From: Sphingomonas rosea
GTDB lineage: Bacteria > Pseudomonadota > Alphaproteobacteria > Sphingomonadales > Sphingomonadaceae
Assembly (NCBI RefSeq): GCF_039538065.1
Contig: NZ_BAABBR010000001.1
Location: 2,146,501 to 2,210,500, forward strand
DNA: 64,000 nt
Direction of reading: 5' to 3'
The translations under genes and the position numbers were made by a program. The notes under the pieces are model-generated. The model ran no database searches. It was given only the letters and a program-made list of their open reading frames with translations, and was not told where the DNA came from. Positions 10,783-19,977 of the stretch are shown here, piece after piece. The first letter of the stretch is position 1, and every line of letters begins with the position of its first letter.

Positions 10783-10821
10783 CCCTTCCCTGGCGGGACG
10801 GAGCGGGATAGGCGCACCGCC

Positions 10822-11853
10822 ATGCGTGTAGACCTGTTCGATTTCGACCTGCCCGAGGCCAATATCGCGCTGCGCCCCGCGCGGCCGCGCGATTCGGCGC
10901 GGATGCTGTTCGTCGACGGCGACCGGCTCGAGGACCGCGGCGTGCGCGACCTGCCGGCTCTGCTCAGGGCCGGGGACGTGCTCGTCTTCAACGACACGCG
11001 CGTCATCCCCGCCCAGCTCGAAGGCCGGGCGCGCGAGGCTAAGATTGGCGCCACGCTCCACAAGCGTCACGACCTGCGCGCCTGGTGGGCCTTCGTCCGC
11101 AACGCGAAGCGCGTGAAGATCGGCGATACCGTGACCTTCGGCGGCGGGGTCGAGGCCAAGTGCGACGAGAAGGCCGAGGACGGCTCGCTACTGCTGCGCT
11201 TCCTCGGGGACGAGCCGGTCGAGCTGCTGCTGACCCGCGCCGGGACCATGCCGCTCCCGCCCTACATCGCGTCCAAGCGCGGGATCGATGAGGCCGACGC
11301 CGAAGACTATCAGACGATGTTCGCGGAGAAAGAGGGAGCGGTGGCCGCGCCGACCGCCTCGCTACACTTCACGCCGCGTCTCATCGAAGCGATCGATGCT
11401 GCTGGAATACAACGCGAAACACTGACACTGCATGTCGGCGCCGGCACCTTCCTTCCGGTCAAGGCCGAGGATACGGCCGATCACCGGATGCACGCCGAAT
11501 GGGGCCGGATCGACGCCGCCACCGCCGCGCGTCTCAACGCCGCGCGGGCGGCGGGCGGGCGGATCATCGCGGTCGGGACGACGGTGCTTCGGCTCCTCGA
11601 AAGCGCCGCCGACGCGGAAGGAATGATCCAGCCGTTCGAGGGCGACACGGCGATCTTCATCACGCCCGGCACGCGCGTGAAGGCGGTCGACGGGCTGATG
11701 ACTAATTTCCACCTGCCCAAGTCGACGCTGTTCATGCTGGTCAGCGCGCTGATGGGGCTCGAGACGATGCGCGCCGCCTACGCCCACGCGATTGAGAACG
11801 GCTATCGCTTTTACAGCTACGGCGATTCGAGCCTGCTCTTGCCGAAGCGCTAG
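10822..11853 (+). CDS. queA: S-adenosylmethionine:tRNA ribosyltransferase-isomerase
   Basis: 343 aa. Converts preQ1 in tRNA to epoxyqueuosine using SAM as ribosyl donor. Family blocks are [23 protein letters not shown] at the start, [40 protein letters not shown] and [20 protein letters not shown] 10822 is the family start position. The stop shares CTAG with the convergent crtX. tgt, the other queuosine gene that normally sits next to queA, is 4.1 kb away beyond inserted genes. Confidence 0.97.
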   Translation: MRVDLFDFDLPEANIALRPARPRDSARMLFVDGDRLEDRGVRDLPALLRAGDVLVFNDTRVIPAQLEGRAREAKIGATLHKRHDLRAWWAFVRNAKRVKIGDTVTFGGGVEAKCDEKAEDGSLLLRFLGDEPVELLLTRAGTMPLPPYIASKRGIDEADAEDYQTMFAEKEGAVAAPTASLHFTPRLIEAIDAAGIQRETLTLHVGAGTFLPVKAEDTADHRMHAEWGRIDAATAARLNAARAAGGRIIAVGTTVLRLLESAADAEGMIQPFEGDTAIFITPGTRVKAVDGLMTNFHLPKSTLFMLVSALMGLETMRAAYAHAIENGYRFYSYGDSSLLLPKR

Positions 11854-13070
11854 AGCAACGTCTCGACCACGTCCGCCGCTTGGGCCGTGCCGCCGCTTCC
11901 GGCGAGCGCCCGCGCGACCGCCTGGCAGCGCGCCCACATGCCCTCGTCGCCGAGCACGCGCCGGATCTGCGCGGCGATGGCGCGCGGGCGGCTCAGTTTC
12001 TCGAGCTTCAGCCCTAGATAGTGATGCCGGATCCGCGCATAATTGCCCGGCTGGTCGAAGCCCACCGGTCGCACCAGCAGCGGCACCCCGCAGGCGAGCG
12101 CGTCGAGGCTGGTGTTGCTGCCCCCATGCGTGATGACCAGCGCCGCGCGGCGCATCACCGCGCGATAGGGAAGAAAGGCCGCGGCGTGGTGGACGTCGAG
12201 GCTGGCGGCCTGCGCCTCGGTCAGCCGTCCGCCATGCGCGATCACCAGCGCCGCACCCGCCTTGCCGCACGCGCTGGCGAGGCTCCGCCACACCCGCAGG
12301 TCCCCGCCGAGCATCGTCCCCATGGTCGCGAACACCAGCGGTCGGTCCGCCGGCACGGCAAAGGGCAGGGGCCTGTCCTCGAGCTCTTCCGGTCGCCGCA
12401 GCGGGCCGACTGGAACGAAGGGCAGGGGTTCGGGCCGGGGAAAGTCGAGCGCGGGGATCATCTGCGCGACCTGCACTTGGCCGAGGCAATCCTGAAGCCG
12501 GCGATGCGGCGGCAGGCCGAAGCGCGCCGCCCATGCCGCGATCACCTTGCCCTGCTTCGCGCTCAGCAGGTCACCGATCTGCGCGGTCCGGCGAAGCTTG
12601 GCTTCTTCCCCAGGCTGCCACGGCCAGTCGAGGAAGGGCAGGGGCACGCCCGGCGCCTCGTCGATCGGCACCGCGCAGGCCAGCCCGCAGAAGGGGAGGC
12701 CGAGCGCCCGGGCCAGCAAATAGCCCGCCGGCTCCATCTGGTCGCCGATCACCGCCTCGGCACCGAGCAAACGCAGCTGCTCCACGCCTCCTGCGCAAAG
12801 CTGGTCAGTCATCGCCGCGCTGTCGGCGACGATCCGCAGGGTCGAGAGGATTCCGCCCGGCCGCTCGCCGCGATGCAGCACCTCGGCCACCGGCGGATCG
12901 CCGGGCCGCCTTGGCACATGATGGACGGGGATCGCACCGGTCGAGGCGGTCGCCCCGGCGTTCAGCAGGAAGAAGGGCTCGTGCCCGCGCCGCGCCAGTT
13001 CCTCGCCGAGCGCGCGAAAGCTCGCGACATGCGCCGCATAGGGCGGGCAGATGAAGGCGATGCGGGCCAA
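11850..13070 (-). CDS. crtX: Zeaxanthin-glucosyltransferase-like glycosyltransferase (GT1)
   Basis: 406-aa GT1/MGT-type enzyme. N-terminal half has [19 protein letters not shown]; the C-terminal nucleotide-sugar site includes [31 protein letters not shown] and [14 protein letters not shown], which is the CrtX pattern. Expected to add a sugar to the ring hydroxyl of a carotenoid such as zeaxanthin or astaxanthin. It starts 9 bases after crtW on the same strand, so the pair should be one transcript. The carotenoid role rests mainly on this linkage; another lipophilic acceptor is possible. Confidence 0.82.
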   Translation of the reverse strand: MARIAFICPPYAAHVASFRALGEELARRGHEPFFLLNAGATASTGAIPVHHVPRRPGDPPVAEVLHRGERPGGILSTLRIVADSAAMTDQLCAGGVEQLRLLGAEAVIGDQMEPAGYLLARALGLPFCGLACAVPIDEAPGVPLPFLDWPWQPGEEAKLRRTAQIGDLLSAKQGKVIAAWAARFGLPPHRRLQDCLGQVQVAQMIPALDFPRPEPLPFVPVGPLRRPEELEDRPLPFAVPADRPLVFATMGTMLGGDLRVWRSLASACGKAGAALVIAHGGRLTEAQAASLDVHHAAAFLPYRAVMRRAALVITHGGSNTSLDALACGVPLLVRPVGFDQPGNYARIRHHYLGLKLEKLSRPRAIAAQIRRVLGDEGMWARCQAVARALAGSGGTAQAADVVETLL

Positions 13071-13079
13071 GGCCGGGTT

Positions 13080-13850
13080 CTAGAGTTGCAGTTCGCGGCG
13101 GCGGCGCGGCAGCGCCCACCAGGGCGTGCCGGGGCTGAGGTGATGCTCGCGGTGATAGCCGAAGTGGAAGCAGGTCAGGAGCGACAGCCACGCCGGATAA
13201 TTGTTGCTCCGCGCATTATGTTCGTCGGCGAACGCCGCTTCCTCGTGCCGGTGCGGCAGGAAGGTCCCGAAATAGAAGAGCTGCACCGAGGACAGGATCG
13301 CCGGCAGCGCCCAGTAGAGCAGGAGGTTGGGCAGCGGCGCCTTCAGGACCAGCACATAGGTCCACACGATCGCGCTCATGATCAGGAATTCGCGCAGCCC
13401 GAAATAGCGCTTCATGAAGGACAGGTACCAGGGCCAGAAGCGTGTCGGGTGATCGGCCGAGAAATCGGGATCGCCCTCGGTCCCGACATGCTTGTGATGG
13501 TCGAAATGCTTCGGGAGGAGCCGGTCCATCCAGAAGCCCGCGTAGATCAGCAGCGTCAGCCGCCCCCACAGCCGGTTCACCCCCGGCCGCCCGGGCGCGA
13601 GGCTCCCATGCATCGCGTCGTGCGCGACGATGAACAGCCCGACGCTGAGCCACGTCAGCACCGCCACCAGGAAGGGCGCGGCGAGCAGCCACGCGCCCTC
13701 GAGCGGCAGGAAGAAGACCGTCGTCACGTGGAGCGCGACGAAGGCGACCACGATCAGCGCGGCGAGGCCGAGACCCACAAGCGTCTGTCGCCGGCGCTGC
13801 CTGTCGCTCTGCATGGCAGCGATATAGGCGGGCGCCGCCGCTTCCGCCAT
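13080..13850 (-). CDS. crtW: Beta-carotene ketolase of the CrtW type
   Basis: 256 aa (244 if ATG 13814 is used), a membrane di-iron fatty-acid-desaturase-like enzyme that puts keto groups at C4/C4' of beta-ionone rings. All histidine clusters are present: FIVAHDAMHGSL, FDHHKHVGTEGDPDF, FGTFLPHRH and CFHFGYHREHHLSPGTPWW, the last two matching CrtW rather than CrtZ. Three or four membrane helices are visible. It heads the crtW-crtX pair; CrtZ, CrtB, CrtI and CrtY are not in the window. Neither start has a clear Shine-Dalgarno sequence. Confidence 0.9.
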   Translation of the reverse strand: MAEAAAPAYIAAMQSDRQRRRQTLVGLGLAALIVVAFVALHVTTVFFLPLEGAWLLAAPFLVAVLTWLSVGLFIVAHDAMHGSLAPGRPGVNRLWGRLTLLIYAGFWMDRLLPKHFDHHKHVGTEGDPDFSADHPTRFWPWYLSFMKRYFGLREFLIMSAIVWTYVLVLKAPLPNLLLYWALPAILSSVQLFYFGTFLPHRHEEAAFADEHNARSNNYPAWLSLLTCFHFGYHREHHLSPGTPWWALPRRRRELQL

Positions 13851-13908
13851 GCTGGACTGTAGGCCCGCCCCGCGCCAGACTAGGCGCAAACAGGGAGGAT
13901 AACGCACC

Positions 13909-14331
13909 ATGATCAGCGACTTTCGGGCCTTCATCGCCAAGGGCAATGTGCTCGGCCTCGCGGTCGGCGTCATCATCGGCGCCGCCTTCGGAAGCATCGT
14001 CACCAGCCTCACCGACGACATCATCATGCCGGTCGTCGGCGCGGTGACCGGGGGAATCGACTTTTCGAGCCACTTCATCCGGCTGGGCGAGATCCCCGCC
14101 AGCTATGCCGGCTCGCCGACCGATTATGCAGCCCTGAAGAAGGCGGGTGTGCCGCTGATCGGCTGGGGCCAGTTCCTGACCACGGTCGTCAGCTTCCTCA
14201 TCCTCGCCTTCATCGTCTTCCTGATCGTCCGCGCCGCCGCCCGGGTGATCAAGGAAGCCGAGGCCGCCGGGCCGAGCGAGGAAGTCCTCCTGCTCCGCGA
14301 GATCCGCGACAGTCTCCAGGCGCGCCCTTAG
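13909..14331 (+). CDS. mscL: Large-conductance mechanosensitive channel
   Basis: 140 aa. Pentameric inner-membrane pressure valve. Helix 1 is AFIAKGNVLGLAVGVIIGAAFG (about residues 6-30), with the conserved GNVxxLAVGVIIG; helix 2 is FLTTVVSFLILAFIVFLIV (about 85-105); a charged C-terminal helix EVLLLREIRDSL closes it. AGGGAGG precedes ATG 13909. Divergent from crtW by 58 bases. Its stop overlaps the convergent lipoprotein stop in TTAG. Confidence 0.97.
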   Translation: MISDFRAFIAKGNVLGLAVGVIIGAAFGSIVTSLTDDIIMPVVGAVTGGIDFSSHFIRLGEIPASYAGSPTDYAALKKAGVPLIGWGQFLTTVVSFLILAFIVFLIVRAAARVIKEAEAAGPSEEVLLLREIRDSLQARP

Positions 14332-15017
14332 AGGCTCGCGGGGTCCCACAACACCGACAGCGCGAGGCTCCCGGCATAGACCGCCTCGCGCGCCTGGCCC
14401 GAGGGCGGGGCGTAGACCGTCTTGGCGCCATTCAGGTCGACCGCGCCCACCGCCCGCCCGTCAGCGAGGAATCGGTATCCGAGCGGCTGCGGGGTCGGCA
14501 GCGTCGGCGTCGCCATCTGGTGGATCGAGTGGATGTCGAGCCGGGTCCCGCGATAGACGATGAAGCCGTGCCGCCCGTCGCGCCCGAGCGCGGCGGCGCG
14601 CATGCCTTGCTCCTCCTCGATCACCAGTTCGCCCGCGTCTCTGCCGTTGTGACCGAGCCGGCACTGATAGATGAAGGGGCGGGTGCGGACCGAGAATATG
14701 CCCTGGTTCACATCCTCGGCGCGGTAGCGGCAGGCGCCCTCGATCACCCCGTCGGCGCCGGTGAACCGGAACGTCCCCGCGCCCGAATAGCGGTCGAGGA
14801 AGTCGCTGAACGCCGAGATCCGGTCGGCACCCCGGGTGAAGGTACCGCGCCCGCCCGCAAAGTCGAAGTCGCCGCGCCGGCCGATCCCCATGCCGCTGAT
14901 GCGCAGCGCCTCGGTGCTGGCGGCAAGGTCCGCCGGCATGGCGATGCGGTTGTCGCCGCAGCCCGCAAGGCTGAGCGCCATCGTGCCGGCGAGCGCCAGC
15001 AACCTGAAATTGATCAC
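14328..15017 (-). CDS. Predicted lipoprotein, unknown function
   Basis: 229 aa from a GTG start with AAGGGGA about 8 bases upstream. The signal MINFRLLALAGTMALSLAGC ends in a lipobox (Cys20). The mature part contains many Gly, Arg and aromatic residues and two Cys around residues 95-120 that could form a disulfide; I do not recognise the family. A 26-base palindrome lies in its promoter region (15065-15090). It converges on mscL with a 4-base stop overlap. Confidence 0.75.
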   Translation of the reverse strand: MINFRLLALAGTMALSLAGCGDNRIAMPADLAASTEALRISGMGIGRRGDFDFAGGRGTFTRGADRISAFSDFLDRYSGAGTFRFTGADGVIEGACRYRAEDVNQGIFSVRTRPFIYQCRLGHNGRDAGELVIEEEQGMRAAALGRDGRHGFIVYRGTRLDIHSIHQMATPTLPTPQPLGYRFLADGRAVGAVDLNGAKTVYAPPSGQAREAVYAGSLALSVLWDPASL

Positions 15018-15064
15018 GACCTGTTCCCCTTGTCGTTCGCGTTGCGTAACGACGGGATTAGTCA

Positions 15065-15090
15065 GCGTTCATTTTGCGCTAACTGAACGC
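15065..15090. promoter_or_regulatory. Palindromic operator-like site
   Basis: GCGTTCA (15065-15071) and TGAACGC (15084-15090) are perfect outer arms, and the 12 bases between are also largely symmetric around GCGC. It lies 48 bases before the minus-strand lipoprotein start, where a repressor or activator dimer could bind. No cognate regulator gene is adjacent. Confidence 0.45.
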
Positions 15091-15105
15091 GTCGTTGTCC
15101 GCCGT

Positions 15106-15861
15106 TCAGCTTGCGAGCCAGCCCCAGAGGAGGCGCGCGGTCAGCCCGACGCTGGCGACCACCAGCAAGGGCCGGATCAACCGCGCACCGAACTTCATCG
15201 CGGTGTGGCTGCCGAGCCAGCCGCCGAGCATCGCGCCCGCGGCCATGCTCAGGCCGAGCAGCCAGAGGATCTTGCCGCCGAGCGCGAACAGCAGCACCGA
15301 GGCGACGTTGCTGGTCCAGTTGAGGAACTTGGTCAGCGCCGTGGCGCGGGTGAGCCCGAGCCCGCGCAGGGCGACGAGGGTCGAGGTGAAGAAGCTCCCC
15401 GTGCCCGGCCCGAAGAAGCCGTCGTAAAAGCCGATCGCCCCGCCCACCGGCGCATAGCCGCGGCTGGTCAGCCGCTGGTGCGCGTCCTCGTCGGTCATCC
15501 GTGGGGACACCAGCACGTAGACCGCATTGGCGAGCAGCAGCAGCGGGATGACGAGCGCGAGCCATTTGGCGTCGATCGACTGCACCAGCAGCGCGCCCGC
15601 GCCGGCCCCGACGAAGACGAGGGCCGCGGTCGGGAGGCTCGGCCGCCAGTCGATCAGGCCCTTACGCCCGTAATTCCCCATCGCGACGAAGGTCCCGCAC
15701 ATCGACTGGAGCTTGTTGGTCCCGAGCGCCATGATCGGCGGCACCCCGCTGACGAGCAGCGCCGGCATCATGATCAGCCCGCCTCCGCCCGCGATCGCGT
15801 CGATGAAGCCGGTCAGCACGGCGACGGCGGTGAGGGTGGGGTAGAGCCAGGGTTCGATCAC
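15106..15861 (-). CDS. TauE/SafE (DUF81) family membrane permease
   Basis: 251-aa polytopic protein of the TauE/SafE family, often linked to sulfite, sulfoacetate or organosulfonate export. Two half-repeats are visible: GFIDAIAGGGGLIMMPALL near residue 20 and GFYDGFFGPGTGSFFTSTL near 145, both with the characteristic G-x-D-x-x-x-G-x-G pattern. LGTNKLQSMCGTFVA follows the first. GTG start at 15861. The substrate cannot be told from sequence, and no sulfur-metabolism gene is adjacent. Confidence 0.9.
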   Translation of the reverse strand: MIEPWLYPTLTAVAVLTGFIDAIAGGGGLIMMPALLVSGVPPIMALGTNKLQSMCGTFVAMGNYGRKGLIDWRPSLPTAALVFVGAGAGALLVQSIDAKWLALVIPLLLLANAVYVLVSPRMTDEDAHQRLTSRGYAPVGGAIGFYDGFFGPGTGSFFTSTLVALRGLGLTRATALTKFLNWTSNVASVLLFALGGKILWLLGLSMAAGAMLGGWLGSHTAMKFGARLIRPLLVVASVGLTARLLWGWLAS

Positions 15862-15880
15862 GAGCCAGCCCTATCCGTTA

Positions 15881-15920
15881 GTCCTGAACGAAGTCGAGGG
15901 GCGGGTTCTCGACTTCGCTT
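15881..15920. repeat. Second copy of the palindromic intergenic repeat (degenerate)
   Basis: GTCCTGAACGAAGTCGAGG is one mismatch from the arm at 8494-8512. It is followed after a short spacer by CTCGACTTCGCTT, giving an inverted repeat. It lies in the 86-base gap between the TauE-type gene and tgt. Confidence 0.6.
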
Positions 15921-15935
15921 GAAGCAAGCGGGTAG

Positions 15936-17090
<1,155 letters not shown>

Positions 17091-17165
17091 CCGTTCGACC
17101 GCAGGAGCTTGACCCCGCGCGGCGCCCGCGCTCAACATGGCGCCGGGCAAAGGGGGACGACGACG

Positions 17166-17321
17166 GTGAACGACAGTCAGAACAAGGGACTGCTGGCCTT
17201 TCTGCTGGTCCTCGGCTTCTTCTGGCTGGTGTTCGACAATCTCGCGCTCGGGCTGATCTTCGGGTTCATCGCCGTCGGCATTGTCGCGCAGCGCGATCGC
17301 AAGGCGAACGAGGGCGAGTGA
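17166..17321 (+). CDS. Small single-pass membrane protein
   Basis: 51 aa from a GTG start with AAAGGGGG about 10 bases upstream. After a short polar start (VNDSQNKG) almost the whole chain is hydrophobic (LLAFLLVLGFFWLVFDN and LGLIFGFIAVGIVA), ending in a charged tail QRDRKANEGE. One long or two short helices are possible. Its stop overlaps the GTG of the next gene, so the two are probably co-translated. No family recognised. Confidence 0.65.
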   Translation: MNDSQNKGLLAFLLVLGFFWLVFDNLALGLIFGFIAVGIVAQRDRKANEGE

Positions 17322-18046
17322 CCGCCGTCCCGGAACCCGCGTCGACCGTCGCGCCCGAGCGCTCGGGGCTTGCCGACTATGCCGAGGAGACGATCGGCTT
17401 CGGCGCCACCGAATTCCGCACCGCCCGCGACCTCCTGCTCTGCCCGCGGACCGTGCTCGACGCCTATCTGGCCTACGGACCCACCGGCGGGCGACGCTAT
17501 GCACGGCCGTTCGGCTTCTACGTGGCCCTGTGCGGCATCCTGATGTTCTACATGTTCCTGCTCGGCGGCATGAAGGGCATGATCGAGCAGCAGCCCGCCG
17601 AGACGCTGAATGGCTGGATCGCCCGCTCGGGCAAGAGCCGCGAGGGGTTCATCGGCGATGCCGACGGCTGGATGAGTCTCGTCGCCGTGCCGATCCTGTC
17701 CCTGTTCTACGCCGCCGCCGCCGCGCCCCTCATCAAATGGTGGAGCAGGCTCGACTGGCGGCGCAGCATCCGCGCGACCTTCGCCCTGATGTGCGCCTGG
17801 ACCGTGCCGATCGTTCCCCTGGGGCCACTGCCGATGATCAAGGGCTTCGAGATCATCGGCAACCTTGCCATGTGGGGCGCGCTGATCGTCGCCTTCCTGC
17901 GCATGGGGCGCGGGCTGTGGTGGCAGAGCTGGGCCGGGGGGATCGGCAAATCGCTTCTGCTGGCGGGCGCCATGCTGCTCGGCGCGTTCGTCGGCATGAT
18001 CCCGGTCTTCAACATCGGCCTGCTGGGCGCGCTGCTCGGTCGCTAG
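17318..18046 (+). CDS. Multi-pass membrane protein (DUF3667-like)
   Basis: 242 aa. The N-terminus (about 40-60) has FRTARDLLLCPRTVLDAYLAYG, similar in style to DUF3667 proteins, then about five membrane helices between 65 and 240 (FGFYVALCGILMFYMFLLGG, LVAVPILSLFYAAAAAPLI, FALMCAWTVPIVPLGPL and two more). Function unknown. GTG start 17318 overlaps the stop of the 51-aa protein by four bases. It converges on the 88-aa gene with a 3-base gap. Confidence 0.7.
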   Translation: MTAVPEPASTVAPERSGLADYAEETIGFGATEFRTARDLLLCPRTVLDAYLAYGPTGGRRYARPFGFYVALCGILMFYMFLLGGMKGMIEQQPAETLNGWIARSGKSREGFIGDADGWMSLVAVPILSLFYAAAAAPLIKWWSRLDWRRSIRATFALMCAWTVPIVPLGPLPMIKGFEIIGNLAMWGALIVAFLRMGRGLWWQSWAGGIGKSLLLAGAMLLGAFVGMIPVFNIGLLGALLGR

Positions 18047-18049
18047 CCG

Positions 18050-18316
18050 TCAGACCGCCGCCAGCGCATCGGCGCGGTCGAGGATCTCGAGTTCGCGCAG
18101 GAGATGGTCCACGCCCTGCGTCATCTCGGGCAGGAAGGTGATCTGGTGGCGCGCGCCGCGATAGGCCTCGACCATCAGGATCGCGTCGAGGAGGACCCGG
18201 ATGACTTCCTCCTCGGCATTGTCGAGTTCGGGCAGGCGCTGCAGTTTCTCGAGGATCTTGTGGCGGGCCGCGTCCGGGTCGGCGAGGGCTTCGGAACGGG
18301 CAATCTTCCAGGGCAT
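18050..18316 (-). CDS. Small hypothetical protein with hairpin-masked ribosome site
   Basis: 88 aa starting MPWKIARSEALADPDAARHKILEKL. Acidic and helical in appearance, Leu-rich, with no transmembrane part and no motif I can name. The Shine-Dalgarno AGGAG is 6 bases before ATG 18316 and forms one strand of a perfect 8-bp hairpin (18320-18341), which suggests controlled translation. It lies between tspO (upstream, same strand, 92 bases away) and a convergent membrane-protein gene. Confidence 0.7.
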   Translation of the reverse strand: MPWKIARSEALADPDAARHKILEKLQRLPELDNAEEEVIRVLLDAILMVEAYRGARHQITFLPEMTQGVDHLLRELEILDRADALAAV

Positions 18317-18319
18317 CGA

Positions 18320-18341
18320 ATTCTCCTAAGGACAGGAGAAT
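18320..18341 (-). promoter_or_regulatory. Shine-Dalgarno-sequestering hairpin
   Basis: On the minus strand ATTCTCCT, a six-base loop GTCCTT and AGGAGAAT form a perfect 8-bp stem. The 3' strand is the Shine-Dalgarno sequence, three bases from the AUG at 18316. Such an arrangement can act as an RNA thermometer or a target for an anti-sequestering factor. It is short and AU-containing in an otherwise very GC-rich region. Confidence 0.6.
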
Positions 18342-18408
18342 AAGCCTTTGCGCGGGCGAGAGAAGTTCGGTCCGGCGCAGGGCCGCCCCGCCGCGTCGAT
18401 TGCGGGCG

Positions 18409-18879
18409 TTAACGCGGCCGCGGGTTAAGCCGGACGATCTGCCAGTTGAGCCAGGCGGCGAAGGTGACCCACGCCAGATAGGGCGCAATCATCCACGCCG
18501 CGGCGACCGAAATGCCGGGCAGGAGCAGCGCCATCGCGACCAGGCTTCCCCACAGGAAGGCGACCTCGACCAGCGCCCAGTCGGGGCGCTTCAGCTTGAA
18601 GAAGAGCGGGCTCCACAGAAGGTGGAACAGCGCATTGGCGGCGAACAGCCCGACGACGAGCGTCCGCTCACCCGAATTGGACGCGGCATTCCACGCGGTC
18701 ACCGCCGACCAGGCGGCAAGGCCGAGGATGATCGTCCAGGCCGGCCCGAACAGCCAGTCGGGCGGATTGAGCTTCGGGCGCTTGAGGTTCCGGTACCAGG
18801 GCCCGATCTCGGTCAGCAGCCCGCCGACGATGCCGAGGACGATGGCGGTGCCGGCGGCGATGATGACGGGGGTGCTCAC
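18409..18879 (-). CDS. tspO: TspO/MBR family tryptophan-rich sensory protein
   Basis: 156-aa five-helix membrane protein that binds tetrapyrroles and, in Rhodobacter, represses photosynthesis genes in response to oxygen. Family marks are WYRNLKRPKLNPPDWLFGPAWTIL near residue 30 (the LxKPxxxPPxWxFxPxWxxL signature), NALFHLLWSPLFF, and WMIAPYLAWVTFAAWLNW. GTG 18879 is the only start before the signature. It follows aqpS on the same strand after 41 bases. A role in stress or porphyrin handling is inference. Confidence 0.93.
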   Translation of the reverse strand: MSTPVIIAAGTAIVLGIVGGLLTEIGPWYRNLKRPKLNPPDWLFGPAWTIILGLAAWSAVTAWNAASNSGERTLVVGLFAANALFHLLWSPLFFKLKRPDWALVEVAFLWGSLVAMALLLPGISVAAAWMIAPYLAWVTFAAWLNWQIVRLNPRPR

Positions 18880-18920
18880 GGCCGCAAGCCTCGCACGGAT
18901 GCGGGCAAAGGCAAAGCGCG

Positions 18921-19574
18921 TCAGTCGATCAGCCGCTTCGCCACCATCGCCGCCAGCAGCGCGCCGGCCAGTTGCGCGATCACGAACCCTGCGATCGAGG
19001 CCGGCGCGATGCCGGCGAAGCTGTCGCTGAACGCGCGCGCGACGGTGATCGCGGGATTGGCGAAACTGGTCGAGGACGTGAACCAGTAAGCCGCGACGAT
19101 GTAGAGCGCGACGGCGGACGGCACGTGCTCGGGCCGATGACGGACGGTGCCGAGGATCGTCAGCACCAGCCCGAAGGTCGCGATACCCTCGCCGAGCCAT
19201 GGCCCCGCGCCGCCCCGCACATGGGTGGACCACACCACCGCCGGCAGGTCGAACATCAGGTTGGCGGCGATCACCCCCGCAATCCCGCCGCCCAGTTGGG
19301 CCAGTGTGTAAGGAAGGACGTCGACCTTGGGCAGCTCGCCGCGCAGCGCCGCGACCAGGCTGACCGCCGGGTTCATGTGCGCGCCGCTGATGGGCCCAAG
19401 CCAGCCGATCAGCACGAACAGGATGGCGCCGGTGGCGATGCTGTTGGCGAGCAGCGCGACCGCTTCACTGCCGCCGGCGAGCCGCTCGCCCATGATTCCC
19501 GAGCCGACCACGCAGCCGAACAGGAAGAAGGAACCGAGCGCCTCGGCGAACAGGCGCCGCGACAAGGCGGGCAC
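18921..19574 (-). CDS. aqpS: Aquaglyceroporin-type MIP channel linked to arsenate reductase
   Basis: 217-aa major intrinsic protein with six helices and both NPA boxes: ISGAHMNPAVSL (about residue 65) and SFANPAITVARAF (about 175). The GTG start directly follows the arsC stop (19575), so the genes are co-translated. In Sinorhizobium meliloti an AqpS next to ArsC lets arsenite made by ArsC leave the cell down its gradient; the same job is inferred here. A plain water or glycerol channel remains possible. No arsB, acr3 or arsR is seen. Confidence 0.82.
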   Translation of the reverse strand: MPALSRRLFAEALGSFFLFGCVVGSGIMGERLAGGSEAVALLANSIATGAILFVLIGWLGPISGAHMNPAVSLVAALRGELPKVDVLPYTLAQLGGGIAGVIAANLMFDLPAVVWSTHVRGGAGPWLGEGIATFGLVLTILGTVRHRPEHVPSAVALYIVAAYWFTSSTSFANPAITVARAFSDSFAGIAPASIAGFVIAQLAGALLAAMVAKRLID

Positions 19575-19937
19575 TTAGGCCCCGGCGTCGTCGAGGAAGG
19601 CGAGAACCGTCTCGCTCGGACGGCAGAGCTTCGCCTTGTCGCCGATCACCACGATCGGGCGATTGAGGAGGATCGGGTGGGCCTGAACCGCGTCGAGCAA
19701 CTGCGCGTCGGTCAGGCTTTCATCGCCCAGCCCGAGCTCCGCGAACGGGGTGCCCTTTTCGCGCAGAAGATCGCGCAACGGGCCACCGCTCTGGCGCGCC
19801 AGCTCGCGGACCTCGTCGCGGCTCGGTGGAGTCTTCAAATATTCGACCACCCGCGGATCGATCCCGCGCTCGCGCAGGAAGCCGAGCACGTTGCGCGAGG
19901 TGCCGCAGGCGGGATTATGAAAGATCGTGACGTCCAT
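19575..19937 (-). CDS. arsC: Arsenate reductase, glutaredoxin-dependent ArsC type
   Basis: 120 aa, slightly shorter than E. coli ArsC. Reduces As(V) to As(III). HNPACGTSRN places the catalytic Cys at residue 11, and the arginines expected to bind arsenate are present in GGPLRDLLREK, PILLNRPIVV and RPSE. ATG 19937 is the family start. Directly followed by the aqpS channel. It lies 40 bases after the RhlE-like gene on the same strand. Some ArsC-like proteins (YffB) act on other thiols, but the full HNPACGTSRN motif favours arsenate. Confidence 0.92.
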   Translation of the reverse strand: MDVTIFHNPACGTSRNVLGFLRERGIDPRVVEYLKTPPSRDEVRELARQSGGPLRDLLREKGTPFAELGLGDESLTDAQLLDAVQAHPILLNRPIVVIGDKAKLCRPSETVLAFLDDAGA

Positions 19938-19977
19938 GACGCGACCTAGGCGGATGTTCGTTACAGGAGCGTGACGG

